Origin: Halomonas maura
Lineage (GTDB): Bacteria > Pseudomonadota > Gammaproteobacteria > Pseudomonadales > Halomonadaceae
Reading direction: 5' to 3'
Length of the DNA: 64,000 nt
Assembly: GCF_030409305.1 (NCBI RefSeq)
Contig: NZ_JAUFPQ010000026.1
Location: forward strand, 28,111 to 92,110
Within the stretch, counting starts at the first letter, position 1; every line of letters begins with the position of its first letter. Both the position numbers and the translations under genes were made by a program. This document shows positions 38,101 to 46,770 of the stretch, in pieces. The notes below the pieces were generated by a model. That model saw only the letters and a list, made by a program, of their open reading frames with translations. It had not been told where the DNA came from and did not search any database.

Positions 38101-39078
38101 TCACTCGTCGATCCAGCCCTGTTCGCGATAGTAGCGCGCGGCCCCCTCGTGAAGCGGGGCGGACAGACCGGAGGTCACCATCTCCTGCGGATCGAGGTTC
38201 TCGAAGGCCGGGTGCAGGCGCTTGAAGCGATCGAAGTTGTCGAAGATCGCCTTGACGGTCTGGTAGACCACCTCCTCGTCGGTATCGGCATCGGTGACGA
38301 AGGTCGCGGCGACCCCGAAGGTCTCGACGTCATCCGGGTTGCCCTTGTAGAGACCGCCGGGGATGACCGACTTGGAGTAGTAGGGATGCTCCTCGACGAT
38401 GCCGTCGATCGCCTCGCCGTTCAGCGGGATCAGCCGGGCATCGACGGTGGTGGTCGCCTCCTGGATGGAACCATTGGGGTGGCCGACCACGTAGACCATG
38501 GCATCGACGTTGTTGTCGGCGAGCGCCGCGGCCTGTTCGGCGGCATCCAGCTGGGAGGCCAGCGCGAAGGAGTCCTCGGTCCAGCCCTTGGCGTCCATCA
38601 CCACTTCCATGGTGTTGCGCTGGCCGGAGCCGGGGTTGCCGATGTTGACGCGCTTGCCCTCCAGGTCGTCGAGGGACTCGATGCCGGCGTCGGCACGGGC
38701 CAGCAGGGTCAAGGGCTCGCCATGCACGCGAAAGACGGCGCGCAGATCCTCGTAGGGCTCGCCCTCGAAGTTGCCGGTGCCGTTGTAGGCCTGGTACTGC
38801 ACGTCGGATTGCACCACGCCCATGTCCAGCTCGCCGGACTTGATGCCATTGACGTTGGCCACGGAGCCACCGGTGGACGGCGCGTTGCACTTGATGTCGG
38901 CATCCTCGAGGCGGTTGACCAGGCGGCAGACCGACTGGCCGACCACATAGTAGACCCCGGTCTGTCCGCCGGTGCCGATGGTGATGAACTGTTGCTGGGC
39001 CACGACCGGCGTGGAGAACACCGCGGCGCCGAGCAGAGCCCCGGAGAAGGCGGCGGCGGAGAAAGCATGGCGTTTCAT
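38101..39078 (-). CDS. TAXI-family TRAP transporter substrate-binding protein
   Basis: A 325-aa secreted protein. The signal peptide MKRHAFSAAAFSGALLGAA is cleaved near VVA-QQ. FITIGTGGQTGVYYVVGQSVC is the hallmark of the TAXI family, followed by STGGSVANVNGI and LGVVQSD-type blocks (here MGVVQSDVQYQAY). The start at 39078 follows AAGAGGTG; a longer ORF upstream lacks a site. It captures the substrate for the fused permease. Known TAXI ligands include glutamate and other small acids; nothing here fixes the ligand. Confidence 0.9.
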   Translation of the reverse strand: MKRHAFSAAAFSGALLGAAVFSTPVVAQQQFITIGTGGQTGVYYVVGQSVCRLVNRLEDADIKCNAPSTGGSVANVNGIKSGELDMGVVQSDVQYQAYNGTGNFEGEPYEDLRAVFRVHGEPLTLLARADAGIESLDDLEGKRVNIGNPGSGQRNTMEVVMDAKGWTEDSFALASQLDAAEQAAALADNNVDAMVYVVGHPNGSIQEATTTVDARLIPLNGEAIDGIVEEHPYYSKSVIPGGLYKGNPDDVETFGVAATFVTDADTDEEVVYQTVKAIFDNFDRFKRLHPAFENLDPQEMVTSGLSAPLHEGAARYYREQGWIDE

Positions 39079-39265
39079 TGACACACCTCTTGACATGTTG
39101 GGCATAGCGTTCGGGCGACGGTCCATCGTCAGCGACCGCCTGCGGCCGAACCGTACTCTTCTACTTTAGCGAAGAAACGTCTGTCTGATGAGGAATTTTT
39201 CTTTCCGTGTCAGTCTAGTTGCCGCCAACGTTTAAGGCGCGTTAATTTTCCCGCCGCCCGGACGG

Positions 39266-39295
39266 CCCGGGCCCGGCATGTCAGCCGGGCCCGGG
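39266..39295. terminator. Strong hairpin after the KamA-family gene
   Basis: A perfect 12-base stem (39266-39277 and 39284-39295, loop ATGTCA) lies 23 bp beyond the aminomutase stop. There is no adjacent T run, so termination efficiency is uncertain. It separates that gene from the promoter of the TAXI operon. Confidence 0.55.
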
Positions 39296-39317
39296 AGCGG
39301 GGGTCGTCGCGGTCGCC

Positions 39318-40706
39318 TCAGGAGGCCTTGGTGATCAGCGCCTGCTTGGCGTCCTTAATGGCCGCGAACTCGGCCTCATAGAAGAAGGCCTCCTCGCCCA
39401 GCGCCGGTTCCAGGTGGTTGAGCCAGGTGGCCGCCTCGTCGTACCTGGCGAAGAAGGGCCGCTGCACCCAGTCCGCGTCGCGGCCCTGGATGAAGCGCAA
39501 CACGAACACCTTCTCGCCATGGATCTCGGTCACGCCCTGGATCTCCACCTTGCCCGGATCGGCCGACATGGAAGGCCCGCGGGCGGTCCGCGCCAGGCCC
39601 GGCACCCGCTTCATCGCCTCGCGATAGATCTCCCACGCCTTGACCAGCGGCACCTCGAAGTAGTGACGAGCACCGGTATCGCGTTCCACGAACAGGTAGT
39701 AGGGGACCATCCCCAGACGCACCTGGGTGGTCCACATGCGTGCCCACTGCTCGGCATCGTCGTTGATGTGCTTGAGCAACGGCGCCTGGGTGCGGATCTC
39801 CGCCCCGGTGGCCCGGATGCGCCGGATCGCCTCGCGGCAGATCGGCGTGTCCATCTCGCGCCAGTGGTTGAAGTGCGCCATGAAGGCGACATGCTTGCCG
39901 GCAGCCACCAACTCCCCGAACAGCTGCAGGATATCCTCGGCGTCGGGGTCGGTGACGAAGCGATAGGGCCAGAAGGTCAGGCTCTTGGTGCCGATGCGAA
40001 TGTCCTGCACATGATCCAGCGCCGGGGTCATCAGGCCTTCCAGGTACTGGCGCAGGTGCTTGGCCTTCATCACCATGGGATCGCCGCCGGTCATCAGCAG
40101 GTCGGTGACCTCGGTGTGCTCGGCCAGATAGCGATGCAGCGCCGTCGCTTCGCCGGAGGCGAACTTGAGGTCCTTGTCGCCGACGAACTGGGCCCAGCGG
40201 AAGCAGAAGGTGCAGTAGCTGTGGCAGACCTGCCCCTGGCTGGGGAAGAACAGCACCGTCTCGCGGTACTTGTGCTGCATGCCGGGCAGCGGCTCGCCAT
40301 CCAGCAGCGGCAGGTTGAGATCCATCTGGCCGGCGGGATGGGGATTGAGCTCCTCGCGGATGCGCTCGATCACCGGCTTGAGCTCGGCGGGCGAGGCCTC
40401 CCGGGCCATCAGCGCGGCGACCTCGTCGTAATGGTCCGGCTTGAGCATGCCGCGCTGGGGAAAGGTGAGCTGGAAGACCGGGTCGTCGGGTACCCGGTCC
40501 CAGTCGATCAGCTCGTCGATCACGTACTCGTTGACGCGAAACGGCAGCACCTGGCTGACCACCCGCATGTCGAAGCGCAGCGCCTCGGGCAGTTGCTCGA
40601 GCGCCTCGATCTTGTCGAGCTGGCGATGGGTATAGACCTTGAACTGCCGGGCCTCGAAGGCTTCGGCACGGGGATCGCCGGGTTCCAGGGTCACACGCTG
40701 ATTCAT
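39318..40706 (-). CDS. KamA-family radical SAM aminomutase (lysine 2,3-aminomutase-like)
   Basis: A 462-aa enzyme. The SAM cluster motif is C161-HSY-C165-TF-C168, followed by MTGGDPMVM. The family moves an amino group from carbon 2 to 3 using SAM and PLP. In canonical lysine 2,3-aminomutases PLP binds the Lys of a PGGGGK loop; here the corresponding place reads SMSADPGKVEI, with a Lys at 386 but without the glycine run. This, and an additional N-terminal region (residues 1-90), sets it apart from KamA proper. Formation of a beta-amino acid, perhaps as an osmolyte precursor in a halophile, is a possibility only. GGAGGAG precedes the start. It is divergent from a nitrilase-family gene. Confidence 0.75.
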   Translation of the reverse strand: MNQRVTLEPGDPRAEAFEARQFKVYTHRQLDKIEALEQLPEALRFDMRVVSQVLPFRVNEYVIDELIDWDRVPDDPVFQLTFPQRGMLKPDHYDEVAALMAREASPAELKPVIERIREELNPHPAGQMDLNLPLLDGEPLPGMQHKYRETVLFFPSQGQVCHSYCTFCFRWAQFVGDKDLKFASGEATALHRYLAEHTEVTDLLMTGGDPMVMKAKHLRQYLEGLMTPALDHVQDIRIGTKSLTFWPYRFVTDPDAEDILQLFGELVAAGKHVAFMAHFNHWREMDTPICREAIRRIRATGAEIRTQAPLLKHINDDAEQWARMWTTQVRLGMVPYYLFVERDTGARHYFEVPLVKAWEIYREAMKRVPGLARTARGPSMSADPGKVEIQGVTEIHGEKVFVLRFIQGRDADWVQRPFFARYDEAATWLNHLEPALGEEAFFYEAEFAAIKDAKQALITKAS

Positions 40707-41029
40707 GCCATCTCCTCCGTTGTTCTGTCACGGCCGGCGCGGGATGCGTCCCATCGCGTGCCCCATCACGGGGGCGTGCCGTGGCCTGGGCAAGGGGCTG
40801 GTAGTGGTACAGCGCGAGAGGAGGAGTTGCAAGTATTTGCGCACAATTGCAACGAATGTCGCGGAAACATCGCCGTTTCGCAACTAATCGTTCAGGCCCC
40901 GCACAGCCGGGACACCTCGGCCGGGCCGCGCTCGGCGAGACGGGGAGGTGACGCGAGGCCTCGCGCCGGCACCAACCGCGATACGCTGGAAGGACACCCT
41001 GACGGACCCGTTGCGCCGGAGACGCCGCC
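40707..41029. other. 323-bp divergent promoter region with a GTTGCAA inverted repeat
   Basis: No gene is visible. GTTGCAA (40826-40832) and TTGCAAC (40847-40853) form a seven-base inverted repeat with a 14-base spacer. It sits about 120 bp upstream of the aminomutase and could be an operator for either divergent gene. The right-hand part is GC-rich and leads to the nitrilase gene with CGGAG before its ATG. Confidence 0.45.
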
Positions 41030-41854
41030 ATGAACCTGCTGGCTTGCCAGATCGCCATTCCGCGTACCCGCTGCCGCGACGATCAGCTCACCCACCTGCG
41101 CGCGCTGTGCCGCCGCCTGCGGGCGGCCTGTCGGGAGCGGGTACCGGACCTGATCGTGCTGCCGGAACTCTCCGCCCAGGAATACGGCAACGGTGCCTTC
41201 GCCTGCCTGCACGACCTCGACGATGACGGTCGGGGGCCGGTGACCGGGACCTTCGCCGAGCTGGCCCGCGAGCTCGGCTGCCACATCGCCGTGGGCGTGG
41301 CGCGGCGGGACGGTGATCGTCGCCATATCAGCCAGCTGCTGCTGGGTCCCGACGGGGACCTCGCCGGGGTCTACGACAAGCTGCATTGCGCCCAGTTCGG
41401 CGCCTCGGCGGAGGCCGCCCACTTCACGCCGGGCCAGCACCTGCTGGTCACCGAGATCGCCGGCTGGCGCCTGGGGGTGATGATCTGCTATGACCTGCGC
41501 TTCCCCGAACTCGCCCGACGGATGGCCGAGCTCGGGGTCGAGTTGATGCTGCATCCGGTGGCCTTCACCCGGGACTTCTCCTTCGCCAGCTGGCACGCCT
41601 TCGTCATCGCCCGGGCCATGGAGAACCAGTGCTACTGGCTGAGCCTGAACCGGGCCGGCGAGGCCTGGGGCCATTCCCTCCTCTGCCCGCCGCTGGTCGA
41701 CGAGCAGCACCCGGTCACGGCGTTCGGCGCCGAGCAAACGCTGCGCTGGCTGCACCTGGACCGCACGGCCCTGGACGATGCTCGCAGGCGGCTGCCCCTG
41801 GCCCAGGACCGCCGTGACGACCTTGCCTCCCTGCGGACCTGGACACCAGACTGA
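41030..41854 (+). CDS. Carbon-nitrogen hydrolase (nitrilase superfamily amidase)
   Basis: A 274-aa enzyme with the complete catalytic set E46 (VLPELSA), K117 (YDKLH) and C153 (MICYDLRFPE). The Arg-Phe-Pro-Glu after the Cys and an overall length of about 270 are typical of omega-amidase, carbamoylputrescinase-like and related branches. It is cytoplasmic. It is divergent from the aminomutase gene, so the pair may act on an amino-acid-derived compound, but the substrate cannot be named. Confidence 0.8.
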   Translation: MNLLACQIAIPRTRCRDDQLTHLRALCRRLRAACRERVPDLIVLPELSAQEYGNGAFACLHDLDDDGRGPVTGTFAELARELGCHIAVGVARRDGDRRHISQLLLGPDGDLAGVYDKLHCAQFGASAEAAHFTPGQHLLVTEIAGWRLGVMICYDLRFPELARRMAELGVELMLHPVAFTRDFSFASWHAFVIARAMENQCYWLSLNRAGEAWGHSLLCPPLVDEQHPVTAFGAEQTLRWLHLDRTALDDARRRLPLAQDRRDDLASLRTWTPD

Positions 41855-41898
41855 GTGATGCCCCATCAGCGACACCGCGAGGCGATCGCGCCCCGACG

Positions 41899-42903
41899 TC
41901 AGCCACCGGGGGGCGCGGTGCTGTCGCGGATGACCAGCTCGTGTGGCAGCACGACCCGCGGTTCGACGTCACCGCGCGCCTCCAGGATATCGATCAGCAT
42001 GTCGACCGCTCGCTGCCCGAATTCCTCGGCAGGCTGGGCGATGGTGGTCAGGGGCGGGTCGCTATAGGAGGCGAAATCAATATCGTCGAATCCCGCCACC
42101 GAGACATCTCCGGGCACGGCGAACCCGGCCTGCTTGAGGCGACTGATGGCCCCTATGGCCATCTCATCGCTCTCGCAGAAGACCGCCGTGGGGCGCAGGT
42201 CCCGCGCCAGCAGGGCTCCCGCCGCGTCATACCCCGCCCGCGGCGTGAAGTCTCCGGGGTACAGCAGGTCGTCGCTGGACGGGATGCCGGCAGCCTCGAG
42301 GGCATCGCGGTACCCTGCCACCCGGTCACGCGTCAGGGGGCTACGCCGCGGGCCCTGAATCATCGCGATCCGCCGGTGGCCCAGCGCGATCAGGTGCTCG
42401 GTGAGGGTACGCGCCGCCGCCCGGTTGTCGATCCTGAGCGTCGGGCAGGGGGCGTCGTCGAGCACCTCGCAGGCGTTGACCATGGGCAACGGCCGGCCCG
42501 GCTCGACGGCATCGGCGGGAAATGGGTTGAAGGCGCGCAGCTGGATGACCCCGTCGGCCTGGCGGCCGGCCACCATGCCGGCATACTGGATTTCGAGCTC
42601 CTCCCGGCCCAGCGTGTTGCACAACAACACGCCGTATCCTTGCGCCTGGGCCGCCTGCTGGATGCCGCCAATGACCCGGGCGAAGAAGGTATTGGCGATG
42701 GTCGGCACCAGCACCGCGAGGTTGTTGCTACGCCTGGAGCGGAACTGCACCGCCATCTGGTTGGGTCGATAGCCCGCCGTCTCCACGGCTTGACGCACCC
42801 TCTCGCGTGTCGCCGGCGACACGATATCCGGCGACTTCAGGGTCCGCGATACCGTCGCCACGGAGACTCCCGCCAACTCGGCGACCTTGCGTATATTGGA
42901 CAT
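41899..42903 (-). CDS. LacI-family transcriptional regulator
   Basis: A 334-aa regulator. The HTH region (IRKVAELAGVSVATVSRTL) and hinge (NQMAVQFRSRRSNNLAVLVP) resemble the gluconate/ribose branch of LacI proteins, followed by a sugar-binding domain with FCESDEMAIGAI and VAGFDDIDFASY. It is oriented away from the sugar operon at 49.1 kb, and a perfect LacI-type palindrome lies upstream of that operon. The AT-rich island between them looks inserted, so this is probably its regulator. Confidence 0.88.
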   Translation of the reverse strand: MSNIRKVAELAGVSVATVSRTLKSPDIVSPATRERVRQAVETAGYRPNQMAVQFRSRRSNNLAVLVPTIANTFFARVIGGIQQAAQAQGYGVLLCNTLGREELEIQYAGMVAGRQADGVIQLRAFNPFPADAVEPGRPLPMVNACEVLDDAPCPTLRIDNRAAARTLTEHLIALGHRRIAMIQGPRRSPLTRDRVAGYRDALEAAGIPSSDDLLYPGDFTPRAGYDAAGALLARDLRPTAVFCESDEMAIGAISRLKQAGFAVPGDVSVAGFDDIDFASYSDPPLTTIAQPAEEFGQRAVDMLIDILEARGDVEPRVVLPHELVIRDSTAPPGG

Positions 42904-43050
42904 GTGTCCTCATCTCGACCCCACACGCTCCGCCGCGCCCGGAGCGACTCGGCGGAAGTCACAGCTTATCGCATACGCCTGGCGAGTTCAGTGGCCCCCT
43001 TGGAGTTCCCTCACCCAGCTGTTGCGACAACTCACTTCCGCATCGTGATC

Positions 43051-43321
43051 CAGCCAGTTTCATCGGGGTAGCGAGTGCCGAAGACCACCCGCGAGTGATC
43101 GTCGATCGCGATATGAACCTACTCCCCCCCGCGCCAGGCGTGGCCTGCTGGCGATCGCCGGTGACCCGATGTCCGGGCGCGCGAAGCGGCCGAGTTTCTT
43201 GATGTCCAGGTACAGGAGCTCCCCCGGCGCATCATGCTCGTAGCGATTGTCGGGCCGGGCAGGCTCGAGGGCTGCCAGACGGTTCAGCCCCCCACGCGCC
43301 AGGAGTCGCGCGACCGTGCTG
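43051..43321 (-). pseudogene. Remnant of an IS481-type transposase
   Basis: The minus strand reads STVARLLARGGLNRLAALEP, then a RYEHDAPGELLYLDIKKLGRF block, then after a frame change VHIAIDDHSRVVFGTRYPDET. These are the linker and the start of the DDE core of IS481 transposases (first catalytic D in LDIKK, next in IDDHSR). A frameshift near 43190 and an in-frame TAG before VHIAIDD break it, and both termini are missing. It marks the left edge of the AT-rich island. Confidence 0.85.
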
Positions 43322-43342
43322 TGTCAGCAGCCCTGCCAATCA

Positions 43343-44719
43343 TCAGCAATCAACTGCCTCACGTGGTGTAGTGATAACACAGGCATCGGGCAAGGAGTCA
43401 GCCTCTGGCGAAACCGCTATGACGGTGAATTCATCTATCTTGGGGAAGGCATCATTTAACCGCTCACTTAACGAAACCGCGGTAACCGCTTCAAGCTCGT
43501 CCATACTATTTTGCACGCGACCAGGATCTCCGCCGTCAAGTGTGTTGTGTAACTCGACACCCGCAAGATCAATCACGAAGTCATTGATTTCAGACAAATA
43601 GGCATTCAATGGTGCTTTTCGCTCGGCAACATCGTCCTCCAGCCCGGTTTTCTGGAACTTACTATACGCCTCGCGAACGACGCTCTCGGCATCTGCCATC
43701 TTACTCGTATCTACCTCCCCAGCCATGACGATAATCCGGTGATCACGAGTAAAATTATCCATCCCCGCTCCAAAAGAATAGCTTGCACGAAGATTCGTTC
43801 GCATTGCGTTGAACAATACACTTTGATCATCCCCTCCAAGTGCATTGATTAATAATACATCTTCAACCTCCCCTCCTTGCCGGGTGGGTGGAACTGGCGC
43901 CATGAAGGCAATGCTCGAAACTTCAGCTTCAGGCATATGAAGTAGAATACGTCGCGGCTTAAAGTCCGGAGCAACGTCCCTTGTCATACTCCGACCTTTC
44001 TCCGGCAGCCCTTCGAATAACGAATCAAGCGCCAGACCAGCTGCCTTAGTATCTATTTCACCTGCCACCGTGACCGCTTCAGGGGTAAGCGTAAACGTCT
44101 CGGCATGCCAAGCAAGGATGTCATCTCGTGCAAGTTCTTCAAACGCATCCAACTCGTACAGCGATAACGCATTACGCAAGGGCTGCTCACCGAATACCGC
44201 CCAGCGAGCCGCCTCGAACCCAGCAGCAGCAGGTTGCGAACGTTCTTCAGTAACGTTCTGCTCAACACCATCGCTGATTCGATTCAACCATGCCTGATCC
44301 AACAACGGCTCACGCAAGTGGGCATTGGCAATTTCGACCACTTCGCTGATGGCATCACGCTCAAAGACCAGTTCACCCACGATATGGTCGCTAGCCAAAC
44401 CGTAGAGACTGCCATCCGCATTCAGGTCAGCCAAGCGCTCGCCTACCTCTCCTGCCGGGTACCCCTGAGCACCACCGGCAAGCATCAATTCGGCGCCAAC
44501 CAGCGCCGCCGCCTTATTGGTATCCTCCCGGTAGGCCCAGTCAGTAGGCCAAGCCACATGAATAGCAACATCATCTCCTTCAGGCACATGAATCAACGTG
44601 TAAGGAATCCCACCAGGGCTGACTTCGCTGCTGGCAGAAGGAGTGCCTTCATTGCTTTCTTCCGAAGTACAAGCAGCAAGGCTGACAATGACGGCAGCCA
44701 GTGGAATGAGTCGAATCAT
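43343..44719 (-). CDS. M16-like lipoprotein without zinc motif
   Basis: A 458-aa protein. A lipoprotein signal peptide ends in the lipobox LAAC (Cys17). Residues about 40-210 and 215-450 resemble two M16 (insulinase-type) domains, including the NALGGDDQSVLFNAMRT helix and SYSFGAGMDN, but HxxEH is absent. In heterodimeric M16 enzymes one subunit is catalytic and the other, lacking the motif, forms the rest of the chamber. The gene before it encodes a catalytic M16 protein and the two overlap by four bases, so a hetero-complex at the membrane is likely. Base composition is lower in GC than in the flanks. Confidence 0.72.
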   Translation of the reverse strand: MIRLIPLAAVIVSLAACTSEESNEGTPSASSEVSPGGIPYTLIHVPEGDDVAIHVAWPTDWAYREDTNKAAALVGAELMLAGGAQGYPAGEVGERLADLNADGSLYGLASDHIVGELVFERDAISEVVEIANAHLREPLLDQAWLNRISDGVEQNVTEERSQPAAAGFEAARWAVFGEQPLRNALSLYELDAFEELARDDILAWHAETFTLTPEAVTVAGEIDTKAAGLALDSLFEGLPEKGRSMTRDVAPDFKPRRILLHMPEAEVSSIAFMAPVPPTRQGGEVEDVLLINALGGDDQSVLFNAMRTNLRASYSFGAGMDNFTRDHRIIVMAGEVDTSKMADAESVVREAYSKFQKTGLEDDVAERKAPLNAYLSEINDFVIDLAGVELHNTLDGGDPGRVQNSMDELEAVTAVSLSERLNDAFPKIDEFTVIAVSPEADSLPDACVITTPREAVDC

Positions 44720-46026
44720 TCGAATCTCTCCTCGGGGCCGATGAAAGCAACGGCAGTTCGCCCTTCCCCGGCTATTTCGTTGAGTAAGGTATTGATCGTT
44801 TGGTGAGAAAGGTTGCGCTTGAGGCGCTTCACATCAGATAATTGCAGTGGTTTGCGAAGTGCTGCGACTCGGTCAAGGACATAGTCAGCCATCCAGCGTG
44901 CACTTTCATCGCTGTCATCCCAGTCAGGCCAAAAATGTTCAAGACGGTTGAAAACACGGTTATAGGTCTCTTCAGGAATACCTGCGGCTGCGATCTCAGC
45001 AAGTGTTTCCTCGAATGCGTCTCCCATATCGATCAGTGACACTTCACGGTCAGGAGCGGCGGTAAAGCTTAACTCAATATGACGCTCGTCGATTGGCCAG
45101 ACTCGCACATCAAAACGGCGTGCAATGGTGGCATCAAAGCGCAAGGGGCCAGCTAACCCTCCCGGCAAGTTGGTATCGAGGATATCCCGCAACAGCGTTG
45201 TGTGCGCCTCAAGCAGATCGAACGGTACAGGCTCGGGCAGCGCGACTACCTTTCGCAAGGTCAAACGCGGAGATGCACTCGCCTGGGGATAGCGCAGCAT
45301 CGTCTTGGCTGGTGAGGCGAGCTCAAAGATTGGCGGCGCGATATCAGCATTCTCTTTTTCCAACTCAGGCCAGCCAACTCCTTGCAACGCTCGACTAACC
45401 TGCCGCTCGCTTACACCACCGGTCACCACCAGGGTGGCATTATCCGGCTGATGGGTAGCCTCGTGCAGCGCGCGAGCTTCGTCATAATCCAGTGTGCTGA
45501 TGTCGTCTGGCGTGCCAATCACCGAGGACGCCATGGAATTATCAGCATAGAGAAACGCATTCATCGCTTCAGCCGCTTGTGCATCCGGCTTATCGACCAT
45601 GTGTGATTCATATTCGCGCAAAATGATATCCCGCTCTGCGTCAGCAAACGCCACCGGAACCTCAAGAGGATCAAAAAGCCCCGAAAGGGTTTGCAATATT
45701 TCGTCCAGCTCTGCGGGCTTACCGGAAAGCCAATAGCCAACGGCATAAGGGCTCGTCCAGGCATTCGAATGCCGGTCTGCACCGCGCTGTTTGGCACCCA
45801 TCGTGTTTAACCAAGCAAGATGTTCGACATAATGTGCAAGTCCAGGTGCCGAGGCTCCGTGCTCGATAATGACATGGGCTTGAACTTCCCTGTCCTCGGT
45901 GCTTTGGATATAGACGCTGCGCTCCTGACTTGAAAAAAAGACATTAAGAATCCAGAAGAGCATAGCCAGAGCGACAATGAAAACCACCCATAATCGTCCT
46001 CTTAGCACCTCCCTCATATCTTTCAT
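44716..46026 (-). CDS. Membrane-anchored M16 zinc protease
   Basis: A 436-aa protein with a single N-terminal anchor (about residues 11-31) and the inverted zinc motif H65-YV-E68-H69, with a candidate third ligand in ERDIILREYESH (131-142). The second M16 domain spans about 225-430. The catalytic domain should face the periplasm. Its ATG overlaps the stop of a 58-aa membrane-protein gene, and its stop overlaps the next M16-like gene, so three genes are coupled. In a peptide-producing operon such a pair could remove a leader or degrade the peptide; this is inference. Confidence 0.78.
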   Translation of the reverse strand: MKDMREVLRGRLWVVFIVALAMLFWILNVFFSSQERSVYIQSTEDREVQAHVIIEHGASAPGLAHYVEHLAWLNTMGAKQRGADRHSNAWTSPYAVGYWLSGKPAELDEILQTLSGLFDPLEVPVAFADAERDIILREYESHMVDKPDAQAAEAMNAFLYADNSMASSVIGTPDDISTLDYDEARALHEATHQPDNATLVVTGGVSERQVSRALQGVGWPELEKENADIAPPIFELASPAKTMLRYPQASASPRLTLRKVVALPEPVPFDLLEAHTTLLRDILDTNLPGGLAGPLRFDATIARRFDVRVWPIDERHIELSFTAAPDREVSLIDMGDAFEETLAEIAAAGIPEETYNRVFNRLEHFWPDWDDSDESARWMADYVLDRVAALRKPLQLSDVKRLKRNLSHQTINTLLNEIAGEGRTAVAFIGPEERFE

Positions 46027-46199
46027 TTATTAAACCATTTCCCCAAAAAGCCAAGAGCCACATATGTTGAGCACACTATCAAAAAAATTACAAAATTCTC
46101 TAAAGATAAAACCTGTTCGCCATTTTTATAATCAAGCAACATGAAAAATAACGTACAGAACAAAGCAGCCTTCAATCCACCACTTATATTTAAACTCAT
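46023..46199 (-). CDS. 58-aa two-helix membrane protein
   Basis: The ATG at 46199 follows GGAGG at four bases. The stop overlaps the M16 protease start (ATGA). The peptide starts MSLNISGGLKAALFCTLFF. Hydrophobic segments at about 9-23 and 36-53 flank a short loop DYKNGEQVLSLEN, and the end is GKWFNK, so a helical hairpin in the inner membrane is expected. Its size, topology and place after the glycine-zipper peptide gene resemble bacteriocin immunity proteins. I do not recognise the family. Confidence 0.65.
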   Translation of the reverse strand: MSLNISGGLKAALFCTLFFMLLDYKNGEQVLSLENFVIFLIVCSTYVALGFLGKWFNK

Positions 46200-46351
46200 T
46201 TAACCTCCGGCTAGGAAACCATTAATCAATTGGTTATCTTTCGGTTAGAAGAACCGACCCAACCGCTGCGGTGTGGAGGGCAGCACTTCCTAATTGCTAG
46301 ATAGACGAGAGAGGTGCCCCTCTCCCTTGGCATGTTTGGCTAAGAAATTAA
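46200..46351. other. Gap with hairpins between the small-peptide and small-membrane genes
   Basis: TCGGTT and AACCGA (46241-46246 and 46252-46257) form a short stem. A second stem of GAGAGG and CCTCTC lies near 46301-46318. Neither has a T run directly after it. They may reduce read-through or stabilise the upstream peptide message. Confidence 0.4.
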
Positions 46352-46669
46352 TTATCTATCTGCGCCGCCACCGTCAAATGCATCAAAACCTCCACCAATC
46401 GCTGCGCCAACAGCTGCCCGTGTACCACCAGCATATCCACCTATCGCTGTTGAAACGGCAATACGCCCGACTGTTCGCTGTGCCGGCGATGGCGGTCCGA
46501 TGCGAGGAGCGTTATTTCCACCTTGGTTACCTGGATCACTCCCACCACCTGGGCCGCCATAAGGTCTACTGCTATACCTGCTCCTACTACTGCTACTACC
46601 GGCACCCGCACCTCCGAAGCTAGTCGTGCTATATAGGTCAGTCATAGATGTCTGATAAATATCTTTCAT
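46352..46669 (-). CDS. 105-aa glycine-zipper peptide, bacteriocin-like
   Basis: AAGGAG lies seven bases before the ATG. The N-terminal half (about 1-65) is Ser, Gly, Arg and Pro rich and looks disordered (TTSFGGAGAGSSSSRSR). The C-terminal part, RIAVSTAIGGYAGGTRAAVG followed by AAIGGGFDAFDGGG, has the small-residue spacing of a glycine-zipper helix hairpin, as in class II bacteriocins such as colicin V. No canonical double-glycine leader is evident. The only Lys is K2, so lysine acylation of the zipper part is not possible. It is coupled to a 34-aa ORF and lies after the acyltransferase gene. Function is unknown; a secreted or membrane-active peptide is the best guess. Confidence 0.6.
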   Translation of the reverse strand: MKDIYQTSMTDLYSTTSFGGAGAGSSSSRSRYSSRPYGGPGGGSDPGNQGGNNAPRIGPPSPAQRTVGRIAVSTAIGGYAGGTRAAVGAAIGGGFDAFDGGGADR

Positions 46670-46770
46670 CTTTCATCTCCTTCTGGTTGCGGGTCGGATA
46701 TGTCATCGTCGCCGCTGTCGTGATTTACTGGGTTTGGATACCCAGCGGCTGCACTGAGTGGAGAGACCAC
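46666..46770 (-). CDS. 34-aa acidic ORF coupled to both neighbours
   Basis: A GTG at 46770 overlaps the acyltransferase stop (TAGTG) with GGAAAGG five bases upstream, and its TGA overlaps the ATG of the glycine-zipper gene. The peptide starts MVSPLSAAAGYPNPVNH and continues with a strongly acidic tail (SGDDDISDP, EGDER). The same frame is open further up to a GTG at 46857, which would give 63 aa overlapping the acyltransferase. It could be a real small peptide, a leader controlling the next gene, or only a coupling device. Confidence 0.35.
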   Translation of the reverse strand: MVSPLSAAAGYPNPVNHDSGDDDISDPQPEGDER

